55,938 nt of DNA from CAYJIL01 sp964370235 (GCA_964370235.1 CAYJIL010000002.1:1-55938), one strand, 5' to 3'; numbered from the stretch's first letter, positions 7,981-16,289 are shown. Program-made: numbers and translations. Notes: generated by a model from the sequence alone, not told the origin.

Positions 7981-9123
7981 ATGGCACACGTTAAAAGAAA
8001 GCCTAGGGTATGTTGCCTAATGAACATACTACCACTATATAGGCAATCTATATTCTCGGCAATAGACCAAGATAACGATATGGATACCTTCTTCTATGGC
8101 GGAGATGGTTCTAATGATGGTATTGCACTAATGGATGGTAGGTCGCTTAGTGGCTTTATGGGCTATATGCGCAACCAGTATAAAGACAAAAAACTCATAT
8201 GGCAAAAGGGCTGGCACAAAGTGCTGTTTAAGGGTTATAGTGTCTTTATTTTGACGGGCAACCCTGGCATTCGCTCAAACTGGTTGGTAATGCTGTATGC
8301 TAGATTGACGGGCAAAAAGGTTGTTTTGTGGACACATGGCCTATATGGTAACGAGTCGCCACTCACAAAGTGGAAAAATATGCTATATATGCGCACTGCA
8401 TCGCACCTTTTGCTATATGGGAATCATGCCAAACGGCTACTATCACAGAGCGGTTATCCATCCTCAAAAATGAGCGTGGTGTACAACTCTCTCAACAACG
8501 ATTACCTAAAGAGTTTGCGCAAAAAATATGTAGACCCTAGCTATATGCGCAACGTATTTGGTAACGACTACCCTGTGGTTATATTCACAGGTAGGCTTAC
8601 AAAACACAAATCTCTTGAGCTTATTATAGAGGCAATTGGGGTTCTCAAACACCAACTAACTGGCTGCAACGTAATGTTTGTGGGCGAGGGCGAGGCACGC
8701 GCCGAGCTTGAGGAGCTAGCACAAAAAATTGGGGTTGACGACAGAATATTCTTTTATGGTGAATGCTACGATGAGCAGATGTTGGCGGTGCTTTTCCAAA
8801 ACAGCAGGTTATGCATATCGCCCGGTAATGTAGGGCTAACTGCCATACACTCTATGAGCTTTGGAGTTCCGGTTATTTCGCATGACGATTTCTCACACCA
8901 AATGCCCGAAGCCGAAACTATTAGAAAAGGTGTTACGGGGAGCTTTTTTAGGCGTGGCGACTCTATTTCGCTTGCCGAAACTATGGACAGATGGCTTGCG
9001 ATAACAGCAGACAAGCAAAAACGAGAAAAGGTAGAGCAAAACTGTTACAATATGGTTGACAAGGTATATAATGCTCAAAACCAACTCAAAGTCATAAGAC
9101 ACGTGGTTCACTCAATAGTATGA
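7981..9123 (+). CDS. GT4-type glycosyltransferase
   Basis: 380-residue GT-B glycosyltransferase. The C-terminal half carries the nucleotide-sugar site typical of GT4: FTGRLTKHKSLELIIEA, FVGEGEARAEL, then the SPGNVGLTAIHSMSFGVPVI segment that replaces the classical E-x7-E motif. No signal peptide or clear membrane helix, so it is a cytosolic or peripheral enzyme. It starts 18 bp after the Ddl-type gene and is the last gene of the operon. The company of two peptide-bond ligases suggests it glycosylates a wall or lipid-linked precursor, but that is inferred from context only. Confidence 0.87.
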   Translation: MAHVKRKPRVCCLMNILPLYRQSIFSAIDQDNDMDTFFYGGDGSNDGIALMDGRSLSGFMGYMRNQYKDKKLIWQKGWHKVLFKGYSVFILTGNPGIRSNWLVMLYARLTGKKVVLWTHGLYGNESPLTKWKNMLYMRTASHLLLYGNHAKRLLSQSGYPSSKMSVVYNSLNNDYLKSLRKKYVDPSYMRNVFGNDYPVVIFTGRLTKHKSLELIIEAIGVLKHQLTGCNVMFVGEGEARAELEELAQKIGVDDRIFFYGECYDEQMLAVLFQNSRLCISPGNVGLTAIHSMSFGVPVISHDDFSHQMPEAETIRKGVTGSFFRRGDSISLAETMDRWLAITADKQKREKVEQNCYNMVDKVYNAQNQLKVIRHVVHSIV

Positions 9124-9124
9124 C

Positions 9125-9150
9125 ACAATTAGCGTTGGTACGCTAATTGT
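9125..9150 (+). terminator. Weak hairpin after the glycosyltransferase gene
   Basis: Perfect 10-bp inverted repeat (ACAATTAGCG at 9125-9134, CGCTAATTGT at 9141-9150) with a 6-nt loop, immediately after the stop codon. The following T-run is only three bases before a G, so termination is probably partial. Confidence 0.5.
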
Positions 9151-9195
9151 TTGATGTATATATAGTGATAATAAGAAAATAATAATTTTTACAAT

Positions 9196-9762
9196 ATGAA
9201 TCAAGAACAAACAACAGACAATCAAGAGCTTAACACAGATACAACACAAGAATCAGGCACTTGTGAGCAGCAGTGCGATGCTACATCTAGTGACAATATG
9301 TCACAAACGACAGATACTGAGTCTGACACAACTGTGGCAGAGGAGCCAGATTGGAGAGATCGTTTTATGAGGCTATCGGCAGAGTTCGACAACTTTAGAA
9401 AGCGTACCCTTAAAGAGAAAATGGATCTTATGGAGTATGGTGGCGAGAGTGTTATTAAGTCGTTCCTAAAGATTACCGATGATTATGATCGTGCGGTAGC
9501 AGCAATGCAAAAGAGCGATGATATCGAAGCTATCAAGCAGGGTATCATACTCATACACACCAAGCTAGAGGAAGTTCTAAAGCAAAACAATGTGATTGAG
9601 ATTGAGGCAATGGGCAAAGATCTTGATACCGATTTTCATGATGCAATAGCTAAAGTGCCAACTCCAGACGAGCAAAAAGGCAAGGTGATAGATGTTGTAG
9701 AGAAGGGCTACACACTAAAGGACAAGGTAATTAGATATGCCAAAGTTGTAGTAGGAGAGTAA
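9196..9762 (+). CDS. grpE: Nucleotide exchange factor GrpE
   Basis: Co-chaperone that releases ADP from DnaK. The 188-residue protein has an acidic, Gln/Thr-rich disordered head (1-50), a long coiled-coil helix starting with the family motif WRDRFMRLSAEFDNFRKRT, and a C-terminal beta domain containing GKDLDTDFHDAI and VVEKGYTLKDKVIRYAKVVV, both diagnostic of GrpE. It sits 13 bp upstream of dnaJ. dnaK is not in the window. I found no CIRCE-type inverted repeat upstream. Confidence 0.97.
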   Translation: MNQEQTTDNQELNTDTTQESGTCEQQCDATSSDNMSQTTDTESDTTVAEEPDWRDRFMRLSAEFDNFRKRTLKEKMDLMEYGGESVIKSFLKITDDYDRAVAAMQKSDDIEAIKQGIILIHTKLEEVLKQNNVIEIEAMGKDLDTDFHDAIAKVPTPDEQKGKVIDVVEKGYTLKDKVIRYAKVVVGE

Positions 9763-9775
9763 TATAGCAAGTAAA

Positions 9776-10924
9776 ATGGCAAAAAGAGATTATTATGAAG
9801 TGCTGGGGATCGATAAATCGGCCTCGGCAGACGAGATAAAAAAAGCATATCGCAAAGCAGCTATTAAGTTTCACCCCGACAAGAACCCGGGAGACAAAGA
9901 GGCCGAAGATAAGTTTAAAGAGGCAGCCGAGGCATACGATGTACTAAGCAATGGCGACAAAAAGGCTAGATATGACCAGTTTGGTCATGATGGCATGTCG
10001 GGCGGTTTTGGTGGCGGTGCCGGAGCAGGAGGTTTCTCTTCGATGGACGATATTTTCGATCGCTTTGGCGACCTATTTGGTGGTCACTTTGGTGGTTTTG
10101 GTGGCGGCGGTGGCTCTCGCCAGAGAGTTAACCGTGGTTCCGACCTAAGAATCAAGGTAAAACTTACGCTCAAAGAGATTGCAACAGGTGTTGACAAAAA
10201 GCTAAAGATAAACAAGCTAGTTGGTTGTGACCAGTGTAGTGGCACAGGTGCAAAGGACGATAACTCATTCACAACATGTTCGACTTGTAGTGGTAGCGGT
10301 TATGTTACGCAGGTGGTAAACACATTCTTTGGTCGCACACAAACTCGTGGCGTTTGTCCTACTTGTAACGGTAGTGGTAAGATTATAACTGCTAAGTGTT
10401 CGAAATGTACGGGCGAAGGCGTTGTACGTGCACAAGAGGTTGTAGAGATACACATTCCAGCGGGTGTTGCCGAGGGTATGCAGCTATCGGTTGCAGGCAA
10501 AGGTAATGCAGCAAAGAATGGCGGAATTGATGGCGATCTTCTAATTTTGATTGAGGAAGAGAGACATCCCGAGCTAGAGCGTGATGGCAACGACCTAATA
10601 TATAACCTACGACTAAAGATAACCGATGTTGTTCTTGGTACTAGCGTAGAGGTACCTACGGTTGATGGTCACGTCAAAATTAAGATTGAGCCAGGAACCG
10701 AAGCTGGTCGAGTACTAAGACTTCGTAGCAAGGGTCTACCTGCTGTGAACGGCTATGGTAAAGGCGATTTGCTAGTATGTGTAGATATTTTCGTGCCTAA
10801 GAGCGTATCGAAAAAAGACAAAGAGCTACTAGAAGAGCTGTCTAAGAGCGATAGTTTTGCACCCAACGAAAGCAAAAAGGAGCCAAACATATTCGAAAGA
10901 ATGCGTAGCTTCTTTATGTCATAA
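9776..10924 (+). CDS. dnaJ: Chaperone DnaJ
   Basis: Hsp40 that stimulates DnaK ATPase and binds unfolded proteins. J domain at 1-70 with the essential HPD at 33-35, a Gly/Phe-rich linker of about 50 residues, then the zinc-binding domain with four CxxCxGxG-type motifs (CDQCSGTG, CSTCSGSG, CPTCNGSG, CSKCTGEG), followed by the substrate-binding beta domains. The full type-I DnaJ architecture at 382 residues shows it is intact. Co-transcribed with grpE and followed by a strong terminator. Confidence 0.98.
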   Translation: MAKRDYYEVLGIDKSASADEIKKAYRKAAIKFHPDKNPGDKEAEDKFKEAAEAYDVLSNGDKKARYDQFGHDGMSGGFGGGAGAGGFSSMDDIFDRFGDLFGGHFGGFGGGGGSRQRVNRGSDLRIKVKLTLKEIATGVDKKLKINKLVGCDQCSGTGAKDDNSFTTCSTCSGSGYVTQVVNTFFGRTQTRGVCPTCNGSGKIITAKCSKCTGEGVVRAQEVVEIHIPAGVAEGMQLSVAGKGNAAKNGGIDGDLLILIEEERHPELERDGNDLIYNLRLKITDVVLGTSVEVPTVDGHVKIKIEPGTEAGRVLRLRSKGLPAVNGYGKGDLLVCVDIFVPKSVSKKDKELLEELSKSDSFAPNESKKEPNIFERMRSFFMS

Positions 10925-10934
10925 GTTCTGTTAT

Positions 10935-11000
10935 AGAGGTTGTCTTGATTTGTCGAGGCAACCTCTTTTTTTCATGCTACTTATTTGCTAAGTAGCTTTT
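10935..11000 (+). terminator. Tandem intrinsic terminators after grpE-dnaJ
   Basis: First stem: AGAGGTTG (10935-10942) with CAACCTCT (10959-10966) followed by a run of seven T. Second stem: GCTACTTA (10976-10983) with TAAGTAGC (10989-10996) followed by four T. Together they should end transcription well. Confidence 0.8.
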
Positions 11001-11024
11001 ATTAACCAAAAGAAATGTATTGAT

Positions 11025-11465
11025 ATGTTAGAGTTAACAACACCATCACTACTCTTTTCGGCTATATCGCTAATACTACTCGCTTACACAAATAGGTTTT
11101 TATCATATGCCTCGGTTGTAAGAGATCTAAAAAGCGAGCATGACAAGGAGCACGATCCTCGTCATATAGCCCAAATTCGCAACCTATATAAAAGGCTGCA
11201 CCTCATTCAGGCAATGCAAATTTTTGGCATTGGTAGCCTGCTATTTTGTGTAGTTGCCATGTTTATGATGTATATATCGCACCCCATTTTGGCTGAGTGG
11301 CTATTTGGTATTGCGCTACTATTGCTAGTTACGTCGCTAGCAATCTCTATTTGGGAGATAAATATATCTGTTGAGGCACTCAAAATTAACCTAAGTAAGG
11401 GGCAACCAGCAAGTAAGCCCAAAAACAGCAAACGATTCAGAGGCCGTAGATCGCTAAGCAAATAG
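11025..11465 (+). CDS. DUF2721 family inner-membrane protein
   Basis: 146-residue membrane protein. The N-terminus TPSLLFSAISLILLAYTNRF is the characteristic start of the DUF2721 family. Three hydrophobic segments are seen: about 8-25, 63-84 and 90-108. Between the first and second is a basic/charged stretch with heptad-like spacing (QIRNLYKRLHLIQ); the C-terminal 30 residues are strongly basic and probably cytoplasmic. The function of the family is unknown. It is a single gene bounded by terminators on both sides. Confidence 0.82.
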   Translation: MLELTTPSLLFSAISLILLAYTNRFLSYASVVRDLKSEHDKEHDPRHIAQIRNLYKRLHLIQAMQIFGIGSLLFCVVAMFMMYISHPILAEWLFGIALLLLVTSLAISIWEINISVEALKINLSKGQPASKPKNSKRFRGRRSLSK

Positions 11466-11539
11466 ATGTCATCGCATCACAAAACCATGTGGTGTGTTAG
11501 CTTATAGGACTACAAACTATGATTATGGTAGTTACCAAC

Positions 11540-11585
11540 AAAAGAGAGAGCCTAGCTTGATTAATCAAGCTAGGCTCTCTCTTTT
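11540..11585. terminator. Perfect palindromic bidirectional terminator
   Basis: A 46-bp perfect palindrome (23-bp arms, centre at 11562/11563) with AAAAGAGAGAGCC on one side and its complement on the other, so each strand ends in a T-rich tail. It lies between the convergent DUF2721 and lipoprotein genes. Confidence 0.88.
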
Positions 11586-11603
11586 ATCACATATATAATA
11601 GAA

Positions 11604-12152
11604 CTATCTACGGTATGAAGCTACAGGAACATCTGTGTGGCTGTGCTCTAGGATTTCGGTTTGATAAACCTCGCCATCGATTCTAATTTCGTCAGCTTCC
11701 CACTCAAATGTCGAACCACTTGTATTCCACTGAACCTCGATAACATGCTCTTGGCTGTCACCAAATATCTGCTTAGATACTATTTTAGCAACACTACGAT
11801 CGAATGGCTCCATATCTTCGCTATTAACATCATAGCAAATAAAACGTAGACCAAAGATATTCTCAACCACATCATCGTGTGAGTGAACTAGTGGGTATAG
11901 CTTTATATCCCAATCGTTACCCGTTGCTGTAATCTGAATATCGTTACCTCTGTAACTAACAACCTCGTATGACTCGAAAAGATGATCCCACCATATGCTG
12001 TTGTTCTCAGGCATATCATCACCATACTTATCTAGTAGACGAAGATTGAACGCTACATCATGTGGCTCAAATACATTCTTCTCTTTACTCTCACACCCCA
12101 TAAATAGAAGCATTGAAAATAGCACCGTAAATAAAACACTTACTTTTTTCAT
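11604..12152 (-). CDS. Small hypothetical lipoprotein
   Basis: 182-residue protein with a type-II signal peptide: Lys-Lys at the start, a hydrophobic core, and lipobox LFMGC with the lipidated cysteine at position 20, followed by Glu-Ser-Lys. The mature part is acidic with no repeat or motif that I recognise; near the C-terminus it has QWNTSG and the repeated-looking IDGEVYQTEILEHSHTD. Only one family member is intact here, but a decayed copy of its C-terminal third lies about 510 bp upstream. Function unknown. It has a good promoter with an unusually long leader of about 120 nt. Confidence 0.8.
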   Translation of the reverse strand: MKKVSVLFTVLFSMLLFMGCESKEKNVFEPHDVAFNLRLLDKYGDDMPENNSIWWDHLFESYEVVSYRGNDIQITATGNDWDIKLYPLVHSHDDVVENIFGLRFICYDVNSEDMEPFDRSVAKIVSKQIFGDSQEHVIEVQWNTSGSTFEWEADEIRIDGEVYQTEILEHSHTDVPVASYRR

Positions 12153-12279
12153 AATTAAAAAATTTAGACAATAGTTATATATTTATATATTATTTTTATC
12201 CCAAATAGAACAATTACCAAGTTTTGCCCATCACCACAATTATATTACAATAAGGACATTTTTGTAACGTTTCTGGGTG

Positions 12280-12310
12280 CAAATATAGTTACTACTTATT
12301 ACAAATACAA
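12280..12310 (-). promoter_or_regulatory. Promoter of the small lipoprotein gene
   Basis: On the minus strand: TTG at 12310-12308, a 20-bp spacer and TATATTTG at 12287-12280. This implies a 5' leader of about 120 nt before the ATG at 12152. Confidence 0.7.
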
Positions 12311-12490
12311 GTTTAATATGTATTTAATGAATTAGCTTTAATCTATCATAGCGTAACAACGCTATTAACCAGTTCAATTTCAATATTTTACAAATAAAAA
12401 TAGGATTAATATTTTTTTTCAATATTTTTATAGCATAATGATGAAATATAAATCAATAACTTGGTTAGCATTTTTTGCTAAAAATGGTAA

Positions 12491-12637
12491 ATTAGTCAAT
12501 AGTCATAATTAGACCAAACGATAATACCTTTTGTACATTTTAAAATATTAGTTTGTATTATAATTAGACTAATTATATACAACACACAATAATTAGTCTA
12601 ATTAAAAAGAAACTATTATCCTATTAGTTAATTAGAC
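12491..12637. repeat. AATTAGAC motif cluster with a 16-bp inverted repeat
   Basis: AATTAGAC occurs directly at 12507-12514, 12562-12569 and 12630-12637, and inverted (GTCTAATT) at 12596-12603; a shorter related ATTAGTC is at 12491-12497. Two copies form a perfect 16-bp inverted repeat (12561-12576 and 12589-12604) with a 12-nt loop. No T-run follows directly. Confidence 0.7.
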
Positions 12638-12661
12638 AACGTATTAGTTTACACAAACCTC

Positions 12662-12844
12662 TTAACGACTGTAAGATGCAACTGGCATTTGAGTATGGCT
12701 ATGCTCTAGTACCGAGGTTTGATACACTTCGCCATCGATAGTTATTTATGCCGCTTGCCATTGATAGCTATCGCCACTTGTGTTCCAAATAACCTCGATT
12801 ATATGCTCGGCTGTATTACCAAAAATCTGTTTTGATAGGTTCAT
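12662..12844 (-). pseudogene. Decayed C-terminal fragment of a lipoprotein paralogue
   Basis: Sixty-one codons on the minus strand align without gaps to the last 61 codons of the lipoprotein at 11604-12152: shared stretches include SKQIFG, WNTSG, IDGEVYQT, LEHSHT and PVASY before the stop. An in-frame TAA at 12748-12746 replaces the Asp of the intact gene (EADEIRIDGE versus QAA-stop-ITIDGE), and nothing upstream resembles the N-terminal two thirds or the signal peptide. The remnant is a tandem duplicate that lost its 5' part and picked up a nonsense mutation. Confidence 0.88.
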
Positions 12845-13201
12845 TTAGTTAATAGATGTTTGGGGAAGACCATTGCCATAATCGACCAATACTACATATA
12901 TTGTCGCTCAAATGGCGTTTGGGTTACCATTTTAACAGAAATAGTATTTTAACATTAAAAAGCAAAAAACACTCCATCTATATTATTGAATATAATCGGT
13001 AGCAGCATGGGAGATATGTAAATAGGCTCTATACATTGGTGGCAATACTATATAAAAAGAACCTTTTTGTAGTGGGTGACTACAAAATTATGCCATAGTC
13101 TAGTAAATAATAATCAATGTATTAGAAAGTAACTAATAAATAAAACATAATTTAATTACTGAAAAACTACTACAATTAGTAGTAATTTAACAAAATTTGA
13201 T

Positions 13202-13209
13202 TACTTTTG
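13202..13209 (+). promoter_or_regulatory. Candidate -7 element of the sugar permease gene
   Basis: TACTTTTG at 13202-13209 matches TAnnTTTG. No TTTG is found at the -33 distance; instead a small inverted repeat (ACTACT at 13166-13171, AGTAGT at 13178-13183) lies there, which would suit an operator. Confidence 0.5.
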
Positions 13210-13280
13210 CTAGAGTTTTTGCAATTTTAATTTACAAATACCTATAAAACCAAAGAAATTACAAATTAAAAATAACTAAC

Positions 13281-14537
13281 ATGACAAACAAGACAAACGA
13301 AGTAAACTACGTTGGACCATTCATTACAATGGTATTCCTTTTCTTTATTGTAGGATTCCTAACTGTTGTTTTCCAGCAATTCCAAAAGCCTCTTGAGACA
13401 GCATTCCTTGCTAGCGCAGGCAGCATCAAAAACACCCTAGCGGTGATGGTTACATTTACATGGTTCCTAGCCTACCCTATTGCAGGTGGTTGGGGTTCTA
13501 AGTGGGTAGATGCTCACGGTTCTAAGACAACTCTAGTGCGTGCACTACTTATTATGGTGGTTGGTCTTGTGGCTAGTGCTCTATCTCCAATTATGTATGG
13601 TTCGTCACCAGACCTTGCGATTGGTGGTATTCCAGTAGCATTCTTTATCTTCCTAGTAGGTTCTTTCATTACAGGTTGTGCAGCAACTGTACTTCAGGTG
13701 GTTATTAACCCATACCTAGCAGCATCTAAGGTAAAAGGTACAAGCGACGTACAGCGTATCACTATTGGTGGTTCGTCTAACTCGATTGGTACTACATTTG
13801 CACCATACTTTGTTTCTACAATCGTATTTGGTGGCGCAGCAGTAGCTGACATTCAAATCGATCAGGTAATTGCTCCATTCTTTATTCTTGCAGCAACTAT
13901 CGCAGTTGTAGCATTTATCGTTAGCAAACTTACTCTTCCTAACATTCAAGGTACAACAAACGAAGAGGGTGGCGATCTTCCTCTTAGCATTTGGTCGTTC
14001 TCTCACCTAAAACTAGGTGTTATCGCTATCTTTGCTTATGTGGGTGTAGAGGTTGCTATTGGTGCTAACATCAACATGTATGCAACATGGCTAGGTGGCT
14101 CTTATGCAGAGAGCGCAGCTACAATGACATCTATGTACTGGGCTGGTCTACTAGTGGGTCGTCTATGTGCTAGTTTCCTTAGCCAAGTGTCTGCAAAGAC
14201 TCAGCTAGTTGTAACTTCGGTTATTGCAACAGTTCTTGTTGGTGCATCTATCGCAACTGGTAACCCATGGCTACTTGTTGGTGCTGGTCTTATGCACTCA
14301 ATCATGTGGAGCGCAATTTTCTCGCTTGCAATCAAAGATCTTGGTAAGTACACATCTAAGGGTTCTGGTGCTCTAATGATTGGTGTTGTGGGTGGTGCTA
14401 TCCTTCCTCTTGTACAGAGTATGATTGCTGACGCTCTAGGTGGTGACTGGTCAATGACATGGATTATCGTGGTTATTGGTGAGCTTTACCTACTATATTA
14501 TGCACTTATTGGTTCTAAAGTTAAGCAACAAGGTTAA
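13281..14537 (+). CDS. FucP-family MFS sugar permease, probably galactose/glucose
   Basis: 418-residue inner-membrane transporter with about twelve hydrophobic segments. The N-terminal FFIVGFLTVVFQQFQKPLE and the INPYLAA segment place it in the fucose/galactose/glucose:H+ symporter group of the major facilitator superfamily. The next gene is galK, so galactose is the likely substrate, which is inference from context. Glycine codons are mostly GGT, which differs from the biosynthetic genes and suggests high expression. It is followed by a terminator hairpin before galK. Confidence 0.85.
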   Translation: MTNKTNEVNYVGPFITMVFLFFIVGFLTVVFQQFQKPLETAFLASAGSIKNTLAVMVTFTWFLAYPIAGGWGSKWVDAHGSKTTLVRALLIMVVGLVASALSPIMYGSSPDLAIGGIPVAFFIFLVGSFITGCAATVLQVVINPYLAASKVKGTSDVQRITIGGSSNSIGTTFAPYFVSTIVFGGAAVADIQIDQVIAPFFILAATIAVVAFIVSKLTLPNIQGTTNEEGGDLPLSIWSFSHLKLGVIAIFAYVGVEVAIGANINMYATWLGGSYAESAATMTSMYWAGLLVGRLCASFLSQVSAKTQLVVTSVIATVLVGASIATGNPWLLVGAGLMHSIMWSAIFSLAIKDLGKYTSKGSGALMIGVVGGAILPLVQSMIADALGGDWSMTWIIVVIGELYLLYYALIGSKVKQQG

Positions 14538-14566
14538 TATAATTTTATAGATATATAATTTATTAT

Positions 14567-14610
14567 GGGTTGTCTTTCTTTTTCTTAAAAAGTGAAGACA
14601 ACCCTTTTTT
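14567..14610 (+). terminator. Intrinsic terminator between the permease and galK
   Basis: Perfect 10-bp stem GGGTTGTCTT (14567-14576) with AAGACAACCC (14595-14604), followed by six T (14605-14610). Only 17 bp separate it from the galK start codon. No promoter is visible between the hairpin and galK. Confidence 0.85.
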
Positions 14611-14627
14611 AAAAAACTTAAATAGAT

Positions 14628-15773
14628 ATGAACAGAGAGGTAGTAACAGCAAAATTCGAAGAGCTATATGGCTCTGATTACAGAACATTCTTCTCACCGG
14701 GTAGAATCAACCTTATTGGTGAGCACACAGACTATAATGGTGGCTTTGTTTTACCGGGAGCAATTGACAAGGGTATGTTTATTGCTATCAAACCAAATGG
14801 TAAGGATACTATTTCGGCATATTCGATAGACCTAAAAGAGAGCGCAGAGTTTGCTATGGACGAAGAGTCTCTTCCACAGAGTGGCTGGGCAAAGTATATC
14901 TTTGGCGTTGTAAGAGAGATTATCAAGCGTGGCGGCAAGGTGCAGGGTTTCGACACTGTATTCTCGGGCGATGTGCCACTAGGAGCAGGACTTTCGTCGT
15001 CGGCAGCACTTGAGAGCGTGTATGCTTTTGCTCTTAATACTATTTTTGATTTAGGTATCGACAAGTTTGAGCTAGCTAAGATTGGTCAATCTACCGAGCA
15101 CAACTATGTAGGTGTTAAGTGTGGAATTATGGATCAATTTGCATCGGTATTTGGCAAAAGCGGCCACCTTATTCGCCTAGATTGTCGTTCGCTTGAGTAT
15201 GAGTACTTCCCATTCGACCCACAAGGCTACCGCCTAGTATTGCTAGATTCGCTAGTTAAGCACGAGCTTGCATCATCGGCATATAACAAGCGTCGTGAGT
15301 CGTGTGAGGCAGCTGTTGCAGCAATTGCTGTTAACCACCCCGAAGTAAAGCACCTGCGTGATGCATCTATGGACATGCTTAACGAGGTTAAAGATAGCAT
15401 TTCGGCAGAAGATTACTCAAGAGCCGAGTATGTGATTGAGGAGATTGAGCGCCTGCTGCTTGCTTGTGAGGCTCTAAAGGCTGGTGAGTACGAAAAGGTG
15501 GGTGAATATATGTTTGGCACACACGATGGCATGAGCCGTTTATATGAGGTGAGCTGTACCGAACTTGACTTCTTGAACGATCTTGCAAAAGAGTGTGGCG
15601 TATCGGGGTCGAGAGTAATGGGCGGCGGCTTTGGTGGCTGTACCATCAACCTTGTAAAGGATGAGCTTTGCGAAGAGTTTATTACAAAGGCAAAGGCTGA
15701 GTTCTCGGCTAAGTTTGGCTACGAGCCAAATGTTTACCCTGTTAACATTGGCGATGGCTCAAGAGAGTGCTAG
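14628..15773 (+). CDS. galK: Galactokinase
   Basis: Phosphorylates alpha-D-galactose to galactose-1-phosphate, first enzyme of the Leloir pathway. The 381-residue GHMP kinase has the galactokinase signature GRINLIGEHTDYNGG (25-39), the ATP-binding loop PLGAGLSSSAALE, and the C-terminal GSRVMGGGFGGCTINLV. Length is standard. It follows the sugar permease; galT, galE and galM are not in the window. Transcription probably depends on read-through of the terminator just upstream. Confidence 0.97.
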   Translation: MNREVVTAKFEELYGSDYRTFFSPGRINLIGEHTDYNGGFVLPGAIDKGMFIAIKPNGKDTISAYSIDLKESAEFAMDEESLPQSGWAKYIFGVVREIIKRGGKVQGFDTVFSGDVPLGAGLSSSAALESVYAFALNTIFDLGIDKFELAKIGQSTEHNYVGVKCGIMDQFASVFGKSGHLIRLDCRSLEYEYFPFDPQGYRLVLLDSLVKHELASSAYNKRRESCEAAVAAIAVNHPEVKHLRDASMDMLNEVKDSISAEDYSRAEYVIEEIERLLLACEALKAGEYEKVGEYMFGTHDGMSRLYEVSCTELDFLNDLAKECGVSGSRVMGGGFGGCTINLVKDELCEEFITKAKAEFSAKFGYEPNVYPVNIGDGSREC

Positions 15774-16289
15774 TAGCTCTACTAATATTGTAATACTAAA
15801 TAGGTTATCTTATATATATAGGATAACCTATTTTTTGTGACATTACTATAATGGAATAATCTCTTAACTATTAGTGCCTAGTGAATAATGGAGATTATAG
15901 GCCGTGATGTATAAAAAAATAGATAAATTTAAAAAAAAATCCACTAGCTAGAGTTTTTATATTAATCGTTTAAAATATCGAAATTACACAGTTTTCTTAA
16001 AATTAGGTAACAATATTGATTTACTGTGCATAATCTAAATTTGGAATTATGCACATTTTTCGTTATATTTATACCACTACCAGCAAGAGCAAAATTAGCA
16101 CAACATGGGCTACGGGGCTAATTAACATTGCTAGCACCAGCATAGAGCAAAGGAAGTTTAAAAAGGCGCATCTTAATTTACATATAGTTCTTTCATCTTA
16201 ATATAAACATATATTAGATATTATTGAAAATCATTTTGGAGTTAACAGTATTAGCATCAATAATTTATTAATAATAAAAAATTATAGTT
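15774..16289. other. Intergenic region after galK
   Basis: 516 bp of AT-rich sequence. Apart from the galK terminator at its start I see no gene, RNA or clear promoter. No good TAnnTTTG element was found ahead of the next gene. Confidence 0.55.
15798..15836 (+). terminator. galK terminator
   Basis: Perfect 12-bp stem AAATAGGTTATC (15798-15809) with GATAACCTATTT (15822-15833), continuing into a run of T to 15836. Confidence 0.85.

Larger units (their letters stand above)
12153..13280. other. Long AT-rich intergenic region
   Basis: 1,128 bp with no intact gene. It holds the lipoprotein promoter, a cluster of AATTAGAC motifs with a 16-bp inverted repeat (12491-12637), the decayed lipoprotein fragment (12662-12844), a 9-bp hairpin at 13065-13087 and the permease promoter. 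Signs of gene decay and relaxed constraint. Confidence 0.7.

Noticed and set aside
9140..9195. Heat-shock operator (CIRCE) before grpE
   Set aside because: No 9-bp inverted repeat of the TTAGCACTC type; only the small hairpin after the glycosyltransferase gene is present.
12561..12604. Inverted repeat as the end of an insertion sequence
   Set aside because: The arms face each other over 12 nt, no transposase remnant is nearby, and no target duplication is visible.
13065..13087. 9-bp hairpin TTTTGTAGT / ACTACAAAA as a terminator or small RNA end
   Set aside because: No T-run, no upstream gene to terminate, and arms of this length are common in such AT-rich DNA.
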